A stretch of 19,933 nucleotides of DNA, taken from NCBI GenBank assembly GCA_023269295.1, contig JAHFTU010000008.1:1-19933 (forward strand), in the 5' to 3' direction. Made by a program: the position numbers and the translations under genes. The first letter of the stretch is position 1. Each line of letters starts with the position of its first letter. Below the pieces are notes generated by a model. That model saw only the letters and a list, made by a program, of their open reading frames with translations, had not been told where the DNA came from and did no database searches. This DNA comes from Candidatus Woesearchaeota archaeon (GTDB lineage: Archaea; Nanobdellota; Nanobdellia; Woesearchaeales; UBA10216). Below are positions 1-5,497 of this stretch, in pieces.

Positions 1-66
1 GACATTTTGAACCCGGGTCGCAGCCGTGACAGGGCTGTATTCTAGGCCAGGCTGAACCACCAGGGC
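1..66 (-). tRNA. tRNA-Asp (GTC), 5' part; T-loop apparently interrupted at window edge
   Basis: Read on the minus strand from 66, this gives a GCCCTGG acceptor strand, a D-arm, and an anticodon stem CAGCC/GGCTG enclosing loop CTGTCAC, so the anticodon is GTC (Asp). The T-stem CCGGG (18-14 region) is followed by TTCAAA, and then by ATGTC up to base 1. Those bases cannot form the CCCGG strand the T-stem needs. In tRNA-Tyr at 1474-1664 an intron starts after exactly the same TTCAAA. I infer a T-loop intron at position 59/60 whose body and 3' exon lie outside the window. A degenerate pseudogene is the alternative. No TATA box sits at the usual distance. Confidence 0.8.
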
Positions 67-129
67 GATATTAATCTATGTGAGTCAGTGAATTGAGGGC
101 ACTGCCGGGCGCTAAACGTCCATAACTAG

Positions 130-160
130 CTCTACCTGTTGAAAACAACATTATGTAGAG
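130..160 (-). other. Hairpin in the long leader region of tRNA-Asp
   Basis: CTCTAC (130-135) pairs with GTAGAG (155-160), and inside it TGTTG (137-141) pairs with CAACA (146-150) around an AAAA loop. It lies between tRNA-Asp and the nearest convincing minus-strand TATA-like box (TTTATAAA, 207-214). It could be part of an approximately 120-base pre-tRNA leader or a small RNA. I see no convincing protein in 67-324; a 66-codon frame on the minus strand looks random. Confidence 0.35.
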
Positions 161-270
161 AAAAACGTGTCGCCCCAGCCATTCCAGAGTCAAAAACAGC
201 CACTTGTTTATAAAGTTAACTACTGCGGTTTTTTCCGGCAGCCACCGCCATTTATTTACAAAACAAAACA

Positions 271-297
271 TTTAAATATTACCACTTTTAAGTATAT
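271..297 (+). promoter_or_regulatory. TATA-type promoter region of the toxin-antitoxin operon
   Basis: TTTAAATAT (271-279) and TTTAAGTATA (288-297) are both archaeal TATA-like. The first would place the transcript start near 300 and the second near 318, just ahead of the antitoxin ATG at 325. I cannot tell which is used. Confidence 0.55.
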
Positions 298-324
298 CTT
301 TGTAGTGATGCGAAGTGAAGTGAA

Positions 325-594
325 ATGGGAACTGTGACAATCAGCATAAGTGATGAAACTGAGCAGAAATTCAGGCAAACTGTTAAGCAGAAGCTTGGCG
401 AAGGCAAAGGAAAACTGGGCAAAGCTGTAGAGGAGGCACTGCGGAAGTGGTTTGAGGAAGACGAGCAGCAAAAGCTGCGGCAGGAAGCTCTGGCTTTGCT
501 GAAAAAAGGCCTGTATAAAGTAGGGAAAAACTACACGTTCAAAAGAGAAGAGGCATATGAAGATCGATACAGAAAAATCACTGGCACTAATTGA
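325..594 (+). CDS. Ribbon-helix-helix antitoxin of a VapBC-type pair
   Basis: An 89-residue protein. Residues 1-45 look like a ribbon-helix-helix DNA-binding fold: a short strand TVTISIS, then two helices joined by a glycine/lysine-rich turn. A highly charged helical tail (46-89) would wrap the toxin. The stop lies 38 bases inside the next frame, which encodes a PIN-domain protein. This is the usual arrangement of a VapB antitoxin with its VapC toxin. Antitoxins of this type normally bind their own promoter as dimers, so the TATA region just upstream is the likely operator. The fold assignment is by sequence character only. The tail is somewhat longer than in many VapB proteins. Confidence 0.75.
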   Translation: MGTVTISISDETEQKFRQTVKQKLGEGKGKLGKAVEEALRKWFEEDEQQKLRQEALALLKKGLYKVGKNYTFKREEAYEDRYRKITGTN

Positions 595-991
595 CACAAA
601 TATTCTCGTGTATGCGTACGCTGAAGACTCGCCAAAAAGCAAGAAGGCTGCAGAGCTTCTTGGCAGTTGCTTTGCCGGCAAAATAAAGCTTGCTTTGTCG
701 CTGCAAAATATTGGAGAGTTTTGCGACGTGGCACTCAGGAAATACAAGCTTGACCTTACTACAATTAACAGGATTACACGGCAACTTCTATACTATACAG
801 ATTTCACCAAGGTTTCTTACACAGGACCTGTGTTGCAAGGTGCACTTCAATTAGTCAGCATGCACAAGCTTGAATTCTGGGACGCTGTGCTCGTCGCCAC
901 AATGAAGGAAAACTCAATTGAAACCATCTACACAGAAGACGCCGCATTCGGAAAAATTGAAGGGATAAAAGCGGTGAATCCATTCCAATAG
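557..991 (+). CDS. PIN-domain ribonuclease toxin, VapC-like
   Basis: 144 residues with a complete set of PIN acidic residues: D13 in LIDTNILVYA, E54 in NIGEF, D109 in FWDAVLVA and D128 in YTEDAAF. These coordinate the Mg2+/Mn2+ of the single-strand RNA nuclease site in this family. Known VapC toxins cleave tRNA or rRNA and are held inactive by VapB. The gene overlaps the antitoxin by 38 bases in another frame, which implies translational coupling; AGAGG lies just before the ATG. The next gene, pyrophosphatase, starts 14 bases after the stop, so all three may share a transcript. I cannot identify the RNA target. Confidence 0.85.
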   Translation: MKIDTEKSLALIDTNILVYAYAEDSPKSKKAAELLGSCFAGKIKLALSLQNIGEFCDVALRKYKLDLTTINRITRQLLYYTDFTKVSYTGPVLQGALQLVSMHKLEFWDAVLVATMKENSIETIYTEDAAFGKIEGIKAVNPFQ

Positions 992-1005
992 CAGGTGGCG
1001 GGCAA

Positions 1006-1470
1006 ATGAACATATTCATAGAAAACCCCTCTTGCACGAAACTAAAAAAGGAATTTGAAAAAGGCAAATGGTTTACTATAGGCAATTTGGCAGTCGCTTA
1101 CCCTTACCCATACGGTTTTATCCCAGGAACAATGCAGAAAGATGGGGACCCTCTCGATGCTTTTCTCATCACGGCCAACCCATCAAAAATAAAACGTGGT
1201 GATTTTTTAGACACATATGTTTTGGGCATGGTTGAATATCTTGAGGATGGAGAAAGAGACTCCAAGATACTGGCCAAAAGCCCGTCAGAAAACATTGAGC
1301 TGAATCAAAACATTAAAGCAGCTATAAAGAACTTTCTTCTGCACGCATTTGACAATAAACCTGGGAAAAGAGTTGAATTTAACGGCTTCCATGACAAGGC
1401 AGAAGCGGAGAATGAAATCAGGAACACAATCACCGCATACAACGGCAGTAGCACTAACAAGGAAAAATGA
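1006..1470 (+). CDS. ppa: Family I inorganic pyrophosphatase, short and divergent
   Basis: 154 residues, where family I soluble pyrophosphatases are usually about 165-180. The core PPase signature is present: YPYPYGFIPGT followed by DGDPLDA (D46, D48, D51), then LEDGERDSK matching the second metal-binding aspartate pair and its lysine. The enzyme hydrolyses PPi released by polymerases and aminoacyl-tRNA synthetases. Some usual phosphate-binding residues seem absent. The segment before YPYPYGF is shortened and lacks the expected Asp-Arg, and the conserved His-Tyr-Lys near the C-terminus reads HAF here. The catalytic metal site looks intact, but activity is less certain than the family. GGTGG upstream fits a ribosome binding site. 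It follows vapC by 14 bases. Confidence 0.8.
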   Translation: MNIFIENPSCTKLKKEFEKGKWFTIGNLAVAYPYPYGFIPGTMQKDGDPLDAFLITANPSKIKRGDFLDTYVLGMVEYLEDGERDSKILAKSPSENIELNQNIKAAIKNFLLHAFDNKPGKRVEFNGFHDKAEAENEIRNTITAYNGSSTNKEK

Positions 1471-1487
1471 ATATCCCCGCACCCGGA

Positions 1488-1547
1488 CTTTCAGCTTCTT
1501 TACGATTTAGTTCGTTTTCTTGATAAACCTTCTTTCGCAAAGAAGGT
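1488..1547 (-). other. tRNA-Tyr T-loop intron at position 59/60 (60 nt)
   Basis: The junction folds as a textbook bulge-helix-bulge. The outer helix is the T-stem CCCGG/CCGGG, the central 4-bp helix is TTCA (1553-1550)/TGAA (1493-1490), and the two 3-base bulges are AAA (1549-1547) and AGT (1489-1487). The inner helix is CTTCTTT/AAAGAAG. Cutting between the second and third bulge bases gives the perfect 7-base T-loop TTCAAAT. Inside lies a separate hairpin, ACCTTCTTT/AAAGAAGGT, with tail TATCAAGAAA. Confidence 0.88.
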
Positions 1548-1569
1548 TTTGAACCGGGAATCCCTCGGG

Positions 1570-1626
1570 CACGGCTGACTGCCGGTCATCCTTTCTCAAA
1601 GCGAGAAGTTACAGCAGCGATAGTAT
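1570..1626 (-). other. tRNA-Tyr anticodon-loop intron (about 57 nt)
   Basis: Placed by the canonical 37/38 rule, leaving loop CTGTAGC. It contains a hairpin, CTTCTCGC/GAGAAAGG-like. Near its 3' end CAGCCG can pair with exon CGGCTG, which would compete with the mature anticodon stem in the precursor. Exact ends could shift by a base or so. Confidence 0.8.
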
Positions 1627-1690
1627 CTACAGCCGAGTGCTCGACCAGGTTGAGCTATGCGGGGATAAAACCGAGAAGTTGGAAAGTTGC

Positions 1691-1698
1691 TTATAAAG
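1691..1698 (-). promoter_or_regulatory. TATA box of tRNA-Tyr
   Basis: CTTTATAA on the minus strand, centred about 31 bases upstream of the tRNA 5' end, predicts a leader of only a few bases. Confidence 0.7.
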
Positions 1699-1724
1699 GT
1701 TGCGCCGCCTTGGAGATGGTTCCC

Positions 1725-2720
1725 TCATTTTTGACAAGAGGCTAATACCTTTTTTTCAGGCTTAACAAGATCGCCAAAGATGTCAATACTCGAAATATTT
1801 GAGCCTGTATAGTTCTCAACCAGGTTATGCTTTCCTTCTGACAATGCGGCGTTTGATAACAACCCAACTAAGTTGCCGTAAGAGTCAAAAACCGGTGCTC
1901 CGCTTTGCCCTGCATTCGGTTTAATTGAGGTAAGGAATTGACTAGCATAATTCGATCCTCCAGTGAGCGATGTTACGGTACCGCTTATAACGCTGGAGCC
2001 GGAAGCATTAGAAGCATTAGGGTCAAAAGAAACCATGTAAACATGCTCTCCTACTTCTAGCGTGTTTGACAGCCTAAACTTAGGAATAACTACTTTGTAC
2101 TGTGTTGGAGCGTATACCAATGCAAGGTCTTGCCTTGTGTGGATACTGAAGTTATATACTGGAATTAGGCCAATCTGCACGTTTCCTCCGCCTTCTAACT
2201 CAACCGTGACAAGCTTTCCTGAAACAGACTTTGAAACCGCGTCAGCATAACCAACTTCAGCACCAGTCGTTTGGAGTGATGTACCAGTTTTAGTTATAAG
2301 GCCATGAGCAACAGTTAAAACATACCCTCCGCCCAAGTGAATACCTTGCGATTGCGAAGTTCGTTCTTTGCCAAATACAAAAACAAGGTTATCACTGGCC
2401 TTTCCTATTTCTTCCAATGTCTTTGGAGTTGAGGAAGGACCATTAAAATTACTCTCAAGCGTTATAAGTTGCTCAAGCCTACCAGAAACATTTGGTTGTT
2501 CAGCACATGGAGGGGCTATATACGTAATGGAAAAAGCCTCAGGAATTGATGAGGAACCTGGTGACGTTGCGGCAGGTTTTTGCAAGGCAGGTGGAGTAGA
2601 CACGGAAGAGGGCTGGCTGCTGCAGCTAACAGAAGCTAAAAGCAGTCCTGTTATCAGAGCAGACACACCTGCGAATTGTAAACCTCTTACCGCAACTACA
2701 TTCCTGCTTGACTTGTTCAT
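1725..2720 (-). CDS. Secreted trypsin-like serine protease, possible lipoprotein
   Basis: About 331 residues from the ATG at 2720. That start is preferred over an ATG 21 bases upstream because a TATA box centred near 2747 would start the transcript right at 2720. An N-terminal hydrophobic segment ends in ASVSC, an imperfect lipobox, followed by a Ser/Pro/Thr-rich linker. The trypsin-like triad is visible: His139 in VLTVAHGL, Asp198 in RQDLALVYA and Ser273 in PNAGQSGAPVF. The GQSGAP context resembles V8/HtrA-like S1 proteases. No PDZ domain follows, and the tail contains only two Cys. It likely acts outside the cytoplasmic membrane on proteins or peptides. It lies directly downstream of the large surface protein on the same strand but with its own promoter. 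Confidence 0.82.
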   Translation of the reverse strand: MNKSSRNVVAVRGLQFAGVSALITGLLLASVSCSSQPSSVSTPPALQKPAATSPGSSSIPEAFSITYIAPPCAEQPNVSGRLEQLITLESNFNGPSSTPKTLEEIGKASDNLVFVFGKERTSQSQGIHLGGGYVLTVAHGLITKTGTSLQTTGAEVGYADAVSKSVSGKLVTVELEGGGNVQIGLIPVYNFSIHTRQDLALVYAPTQYKVVIPKFRLSNTLEVGEHVYMVSFDPNASNASGSSVISGTVTSLTGGSNYASQFLTSIKPNAGQSGAPVFDSYGNLVGLLSNAALSEGKHNLVENYTGSNISSIDIFGDLVKPEKKVLASCQK

Positions 2721-2742
2721 ATAAGAAAGCGAAAGAACCAAA

Positions 2743-2750
2743 GTTTAAAA
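2743..2750 (-). promoter_or_regulatory. TATA box of the serine protease gene
   Basis: TTTTTAAA-type box on the minus strand, about 27 bases before the ATG at 2720, predicting a leaderless mRNA. It lies between the protease and the stop of the surface-protein gene. Confidence 0.65.
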
Positions 2751-2756
2751 ATATTT

Positions 2757-4232
2757 TCACGGCTTTATCGTAACCGTGTTTGAGTGCGTCACAAACTTCA
2801 CGTTCTTCTCAGTGTAGAAGCGCAGGGAGCCTTTCGGGAGAACAAAAGTGCCAAGTATGCTGAGCCTTGAGCGTATCTTGTAAGCCAGAATCCTCTCCTC
2901 GTTCTTGTCAATGCTTTCGAGCTCCCACTTGACAACCGAGCCCTTGCCGTCATTGAAGATTGTGGCCGGCTTCAGCGTCCCCATGGAATCGTGCTCAACC
3001 TCTGCAATCATCGGAACCCTGTCCATGACAGTAAGCTTGACATACGGGTCTGATGAGCTGTTCTTGATGCGAAGGATAACTTTCAGCTCAGATATGCCGC
3101 CTTCCTTGTAGCTGATGGCGTTGGCTTCCTTAATCAGCCTGACCGGGCTCTGGAAGAACCTGTAAAGGCCCAGGAAAACCAGGGCAATGACCAAAAGGTA
3201 AAGGATGGAACGGTAGCTCTCAACTGAGGTTAGGGTAATCTTCTCCTGCGGGCCAAGCGAAAGCTCCCACGCCTCGTAGCTGTCACCGCCCCTGGAAATG
3301 GAATACGATTTTGGGGTGGACTTTGTGAACAGCGACTTAAAGAAGCCTGACCTTGACTCAATCACGGTTGTGCTTTTCACGTTGCCATCGTTTACGTAAG
3401 TGGTCTCGTTAACCCACCTGAATAAAGAGCCCTTCTTTTCTGAGCTCACAGGCTTGATTTCAGAGTAGCTTATGACCTCAAATTTTTCAAAGATTGTTGG
3501 CTCAAGCGGCTGGTCATTAACGAAAAGGACGACCTTCAAAGTATCCTTTGCCGGCGGGGTCAGCGGGCCAAGCTGCACCTTGGCAGAAACTGTCTTGCTC
3601 TCAAGCGGCTCAAGGTTTGTGACAATCTCTTTCCTGATGAGACCAGTTGAGATGCTGGAAAGAACAACGCGCAGCTGGGAAATGTTCTTGGGATTGCGGT
3701 TAATGAGGTTGACCCTGACCTCAAACTCATTCCTCGGGTCAATCTGCGCGGGAATCTCAACAATCCTGCTCACAGCAGCCAAGTACTCCTGAAGAAGCTG
3801 GTGGTTTGAGCGGATGTTGACATAGACAGGCAGGGCCTGTGATTGCTTTCCCCTGACCGAAGACGCATCAAGGTTCACTATCCTAAGGCCCGGAGGGAAA
3901 GCAGCAGTAGGCTTGAAGTACAGCTTTACTTTCTGGGAACTGAAAGCAGGAACGTCAATACCGGAAAAATAGTAGTAAAGCGGGTCAGACTGCACACTCC
4001 ACTCAATATCACTGACCGAAATCCTGAACTTCTCATCGTAGTTGCCAGGATTCCTCACAGTAAGCTCAAAGGCAGCCTGCCCATCAAGCGTGATTGAGTC
4101 ATTTATTGCCTTGACAGAAACTGAAAAGGACTGCGAGCCCTGGTCACCCTGCGCTGCTGCCGAAAAAGCCAAAAAAAGCGAAGCTACAACTGCGAGCAAA
4201 CAAACTGACAGAACACTTTTAGCCATGCACAT
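2757..4232 (-). CDS. Secreted or membrane-anchored surface protein, beta-sandwich repeats plus internal membrane helix
   Basis: About 491 residues if started at 4232, where GGAGC (4245-4241) sits 8 bases upstream. ATGs at 4226 and 4253 are the alternatives. A Sec-type signal peptide (about 5-28: LSVCLLAVVASLFLAFSAAA) precedes roughly 300 residues of beta-rich, NPG/NRNPKN-containing sequence, like archaeal extracellular Ig/NEW3-type repeats. One strong transmembrane helix (around residues 342-360, YLLVIALVFLGLYRFF) follows, then a soluble domain of about 120 residues containing DRVPM and ending in THSNTVTIKP. The layout suggests a cell-surface or cell-envelope protein with an internal anchor. 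I recognise no catalytic motif. Proteins of this build are common in archaea of small genome size, with function unknown. Confidence 0.75.
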   Translation of the reverse strand: MCMAKSVLSVCLLAVVASLFLAFSAAAQGDQGSQSFSVSVKAINDSITLDGQAAFELTVRNPGNYDEKFRISVSDIEWSVQSDPLYYYFSGIDVPAFSSQKVKLYFKPTAAFPPGLRIVNLDASSVRGKQSQALPVYVNIRSNHQLLQEYLAAVSRIVEIPAQIDPRNEFEVRVNLINRNPKNISQLRVVLSSISTGLIRKEIVTNLEPLESKTVSAKVQLGPLTPPAKDTLKVVLFVNDQPLEPTIFEKFEVISYSEIKPVSSEKKGSLFRWVNETTYVNDGNVKSTTVIESRSGFFKSLFTKSTPKSYSISRGGDSYEAWELSLGPQEKITLTSVESYRSILYLLVIALVFLGLYRFFQSPVRLIKEANAISYKEGGISELKVILRIKNSSSDPYVKLTVMDRVPMIAEVEHDSMGTLKPATIFNDGKGSVVKWELESIDKNEERILAYKIRSRLSILGTFVLPKGSLRFYTEKNVKFVTHSNTVTIKP

Positions 4233-4270
4233 ATGAGACAGCTCCAAAAACAACTCAAAAATGTCTTCAC

Positions 4271-4280
4271 ATATTTAAAT
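4271..4280 (-). promoter_or_regulatory. TATA box of the surface protein gene
   Basis: ATTTAAATAT on the minus strand would start transcription near 4250. That leaves a short leader with a Shine-Dalgarno-like GGAGC, unlike most genes here, which look leaderless. Confidence 0.65.
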
Positions 4281-4306
4281 AGTTTGTGCTATGCCCTTCA
4301 GGACCG

Positions 4307-4969
4307 CTAAACAACAGACAGCAGCATGAGAACACCGTAAAAAATGCCAGCTGAGCCGGCTGCGAAAGAGATAATCCTGTAAAAAAAGTCGCCGCGCAAC
4401 CTGATTACTGGATAGGAGAAAAGCAGCGAAAAGGCAACCATGCCAAGCACAACGCCCAAGCTGAATATTCCAGTGCCAAGTATGATTCCGCCAAGCGTAG
4501 TCACGCCAAGCGAGGCAGTGAACAGGAGAAGCAGCTCATCATTGCTCGCAAGCCCGTGGATTATGCCAATCCCGAAGATGTGCTTGTGGGCGTGCGCGCT
4601 GCCCTGCTCTTTTGCATGAAGGTGGCCGTGCGAATGAGCCACTTCGCCATGCTTATGCCTGTGCGAATGAAAAAACAGGGCGTCCTTTAAGCTCACTGCG
4701 CCGAGCACTATAAGCATTACGCCCACAACCTTCCCAAAATTAGCCAGCCACGACTTCAGCAATGATTCCCTGAAGGCATAAAGAAGCGTGGTGACAACCG
4801 TGGCGGTAAGCATGTGGCCCAAAGCCCAGCTCACGCCAAGCCGGACTGACGACTTTAGCGAGGTCGATTTCCTAAGAATGTTTGATACCGCAATGAGATG
4901 GTCAGCATCGCAGCTGTGCTTGAAGCCCAGGACAAGGGCAAGGAGTGCAAACGACACATATCCTAACAT
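4307..4969 (-). CDS. NicO/NiCoT-type nickel or cobalt transporter
   Basis: 220 residues from the ATG at 4969. The frame stays open upstream to 5083, but that part lies inside tRNA-Pro, so the shorter start is right. About six membrane segments. Near the N-terminus is the HX4DH signature in GFKHSCDADH (H18, D23, H24), the metal-recognition motif of NiCoT permeases. Residues 101-130 form a loop with 11 histidines, as in metal-sensing cytosolic loops. GIIHGLASNDE begins the second half, as in the UreH/HupE branch. Expected role: moving Ni2+ or Co2+ across the membrane; direction cannot be read from sequence. No nickel enzyme is in the window. The gene starts about 33 bases after tRNA-Pro on the same strand, with no TATA box of its own that I can see, so it may be read through from the tRNA. 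Confidence 0.85.
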   Translation of the reverse strand: MLGYVSFALLALVLGFKHSCDADHLIAVSNILRKSTSLKSSVRLGVSWALGHMLTATVVTTLLYAFRESLLKSWLANFGKVVGVMLIVLGAVSLKDALFFHSHRHKHGEVAHSHGHLHAKEQGSAHAHKHIFGIGIIHGLASNDELLLLFTASLGVTTLGGIILGTGIFSLGVVLGMVAFSLLFSYPVIRLRGDFFYRIISFAAGSAGIFYGVLMLLSVV

Positions 4970-5001
4970 TTTACCATAGGCTCTCAGCAGCGGATAATGA
5001 G

Positions 5002-5114
5002 TGGGGCCGCCGTGATTCGAACACGGGCTGCACCCATTTTGTAGTTTCTTGATAAACCTTCTTTCTAAGAAGGTTTGCCCCAAGGGTGTATCCTGCCAAC
5101 TAGACTACGGCCCC
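5002..5114 (-). tRNA. tRNA-Pro (GGG) with anticodon-loop intron
   Basis: Minus strand: acceptor GGGGCCG/CGGCCCC with discriminator A (5002), D-stem GTCT/GGAT with two wobble pairs, anticodon stem CACCC (5088-5084)/GGGTG (5035-5031), T-stem CCGTG/CACGG and T-loop TTCGAAT. The loop begins TTGGGG, so the anticodon is GGG. The intron (about 5037-5077) follows position 37. Unlike tRNA-Tyr, the T-loop is intact. Confidence 0.92.
5037..5077 (-). other. tRNA-Pro anticodon-loop intron (about 41 nt) with hairpin core
   Basis: Placed at 37/38, giving mature loop TTGGGGT. Three of four expected central-helix pairs form (TTG with CAA), a relaxed bulge-helix-bulge. It contains hairpin AAACCTTCTT/AAGAAGGTTT followed by TATCAAGAAA. 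This is nearly identical to the core of the tRNA-Tyr T-loop intron, although the insertion site differs. Confidence 0.85.
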
Positions 5115-5191
5115 ATGACCCTTTTAAGACCCAAGTCGACAGCAGTCGACTGGGCCCAGTCGCCAAAGGCGACTTGGGAAAGGGTCAATCC
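5115..5191. repeat. Three-way-junction palindromic element in the tRNA-Pro leader
   Basis: Outer stem GACCCTTT (5117-5124)/AAAGGGTC (5179-5186) encloses two hairpins. The first is CCCAAGTCGAC (5130-5140) with GTCGACTGGG (5145-5154). The second is CCCAGTCGCC (5155-5164) with GGCGACTTGGG (5168-5178). The flanks ATGACC and CAATCCAAAA match the repeats at 15661 and 15712, so this looks like the same element carrying an internal hairpin pair. It abuts the tRNA 5' end. Confidence 0.8.
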
Positions 5192-5208
5192 AAAAGCGAA
5201 GTCTGCTC

Positions 5209-5216
5209 TTTTAAAA
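5209..5216 (-). promoter_or_regulatory. Candidate TATA box for tRNA-Pro
   Basis: TTTTAAAA, the only good minus-strand box upstream of tRNA-Pro. It would start transcription near 5187, exactly at the edge of the folded element, giving a 72-base structured leader. Confidence 0.45.
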
Positions 5217-5242
5217 CAGTTGTGGTGATGGAACGCAAAACA

Positions 5243-5250
5243 ATTAAATA
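5243..5250 (+). promoter_or_regulatory. TATA box of the small lipoprotein gene
   Basis: ATTAAATA centred 26 bases before the ATG at 5273; predicts a leaderless mRNA. Confidence 0.65.
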
Positions 5251-5272
5251 CGCCCGAAACATAAGTTAAGGC

Positions 5273-5497
5273 ATGAGGGCTGCTACAACTGCAATTATGA
5301 TTTTTCTTATCGTGGCTGCTTTAATTGCCGGATGCGCAAAACAGAACGTAACAGGCCATGCTGTTGTGAAGATAAGAAGCGACTTGAAGCAGAGTGATGC
5401 CAATAACAGCACAAAAACAGCTGATACAGCAGAGGGCGGTAATGGCTGCAACCCTGATGTTGGGGAAATTTTGGGAACTGACAACCCTACGCTATGA
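5273..5497 (+). CDS. Small predicted lipoprotein
   Basis: 74 residues. A positively charged start and hydrophobic stretch end in ALIAGC, a good lipobox with Cys21 as the would-be lipidated residue. A short hydrophilic, Asn/Thr/Asp/Gly-rich tail follows with one more Cys (C59). I recognise no family. A TATA box at leaderless distance and a clean signal sequence argue that it is real. Its last 11 bases overlap the end of the convergent rad50-like gene. Confidence 0.65.
   Translation: MRAATTAIMIFLIVAALIAGCAKQNVTGHAVVKIRSDLKQSDANNSTKTADTAEGGNGCNPDVGEILGTDNPTL

Larger units (their letters stand above)
1474..1664 (-). tRNA. tRNA-Tyr (GTA) with two introns
   Basis: On the minus strand: acceptor CCCCGCA/TGCGGGG with discriminator A, D-stem GCTC/GAGC, anticodon stem CTCGG (1637-1633)/CCGAG (1568-1564), loop CTGTAG giving anticodon GTA, and T-stem CCCGG/CCGGG. 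The first pair is C1-G72, the archaeal tyrosine identity pair. Exons are about 1627-1664, 1548-1569 and 1474-1487, a 74-base mature tRNA without CCA. The first intron follows position 37; the second interrupts the T-loop after A59. Position 1474 is taken as the discriminator. Confidence 0.92.

Noticed and set aside
71..271. 66-codon minus-strand frame beside tRNA-Asp
   Set aside because: Random-looking composition, no promoter at a sensible distance, and it covers the likely tRNA leader and hairpin.
340..366. TGATGA and CTGA resembling C/D-box sRNA motifs
   Set aside because: Too close together, inside the antitoxin gene, with no second box pair or terminal stem.
557..594. Frameshift between antitoxin and toxin
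   Set aside because: Both frames are complete proteins with their own starts; overlap is normal for this type of pair.
4970..5083. 38-residue N-terminal extension of the metal transporter
   Set aside because: It is translated from tRNA-Pro; the family motif starts right after the ATG at 4969.
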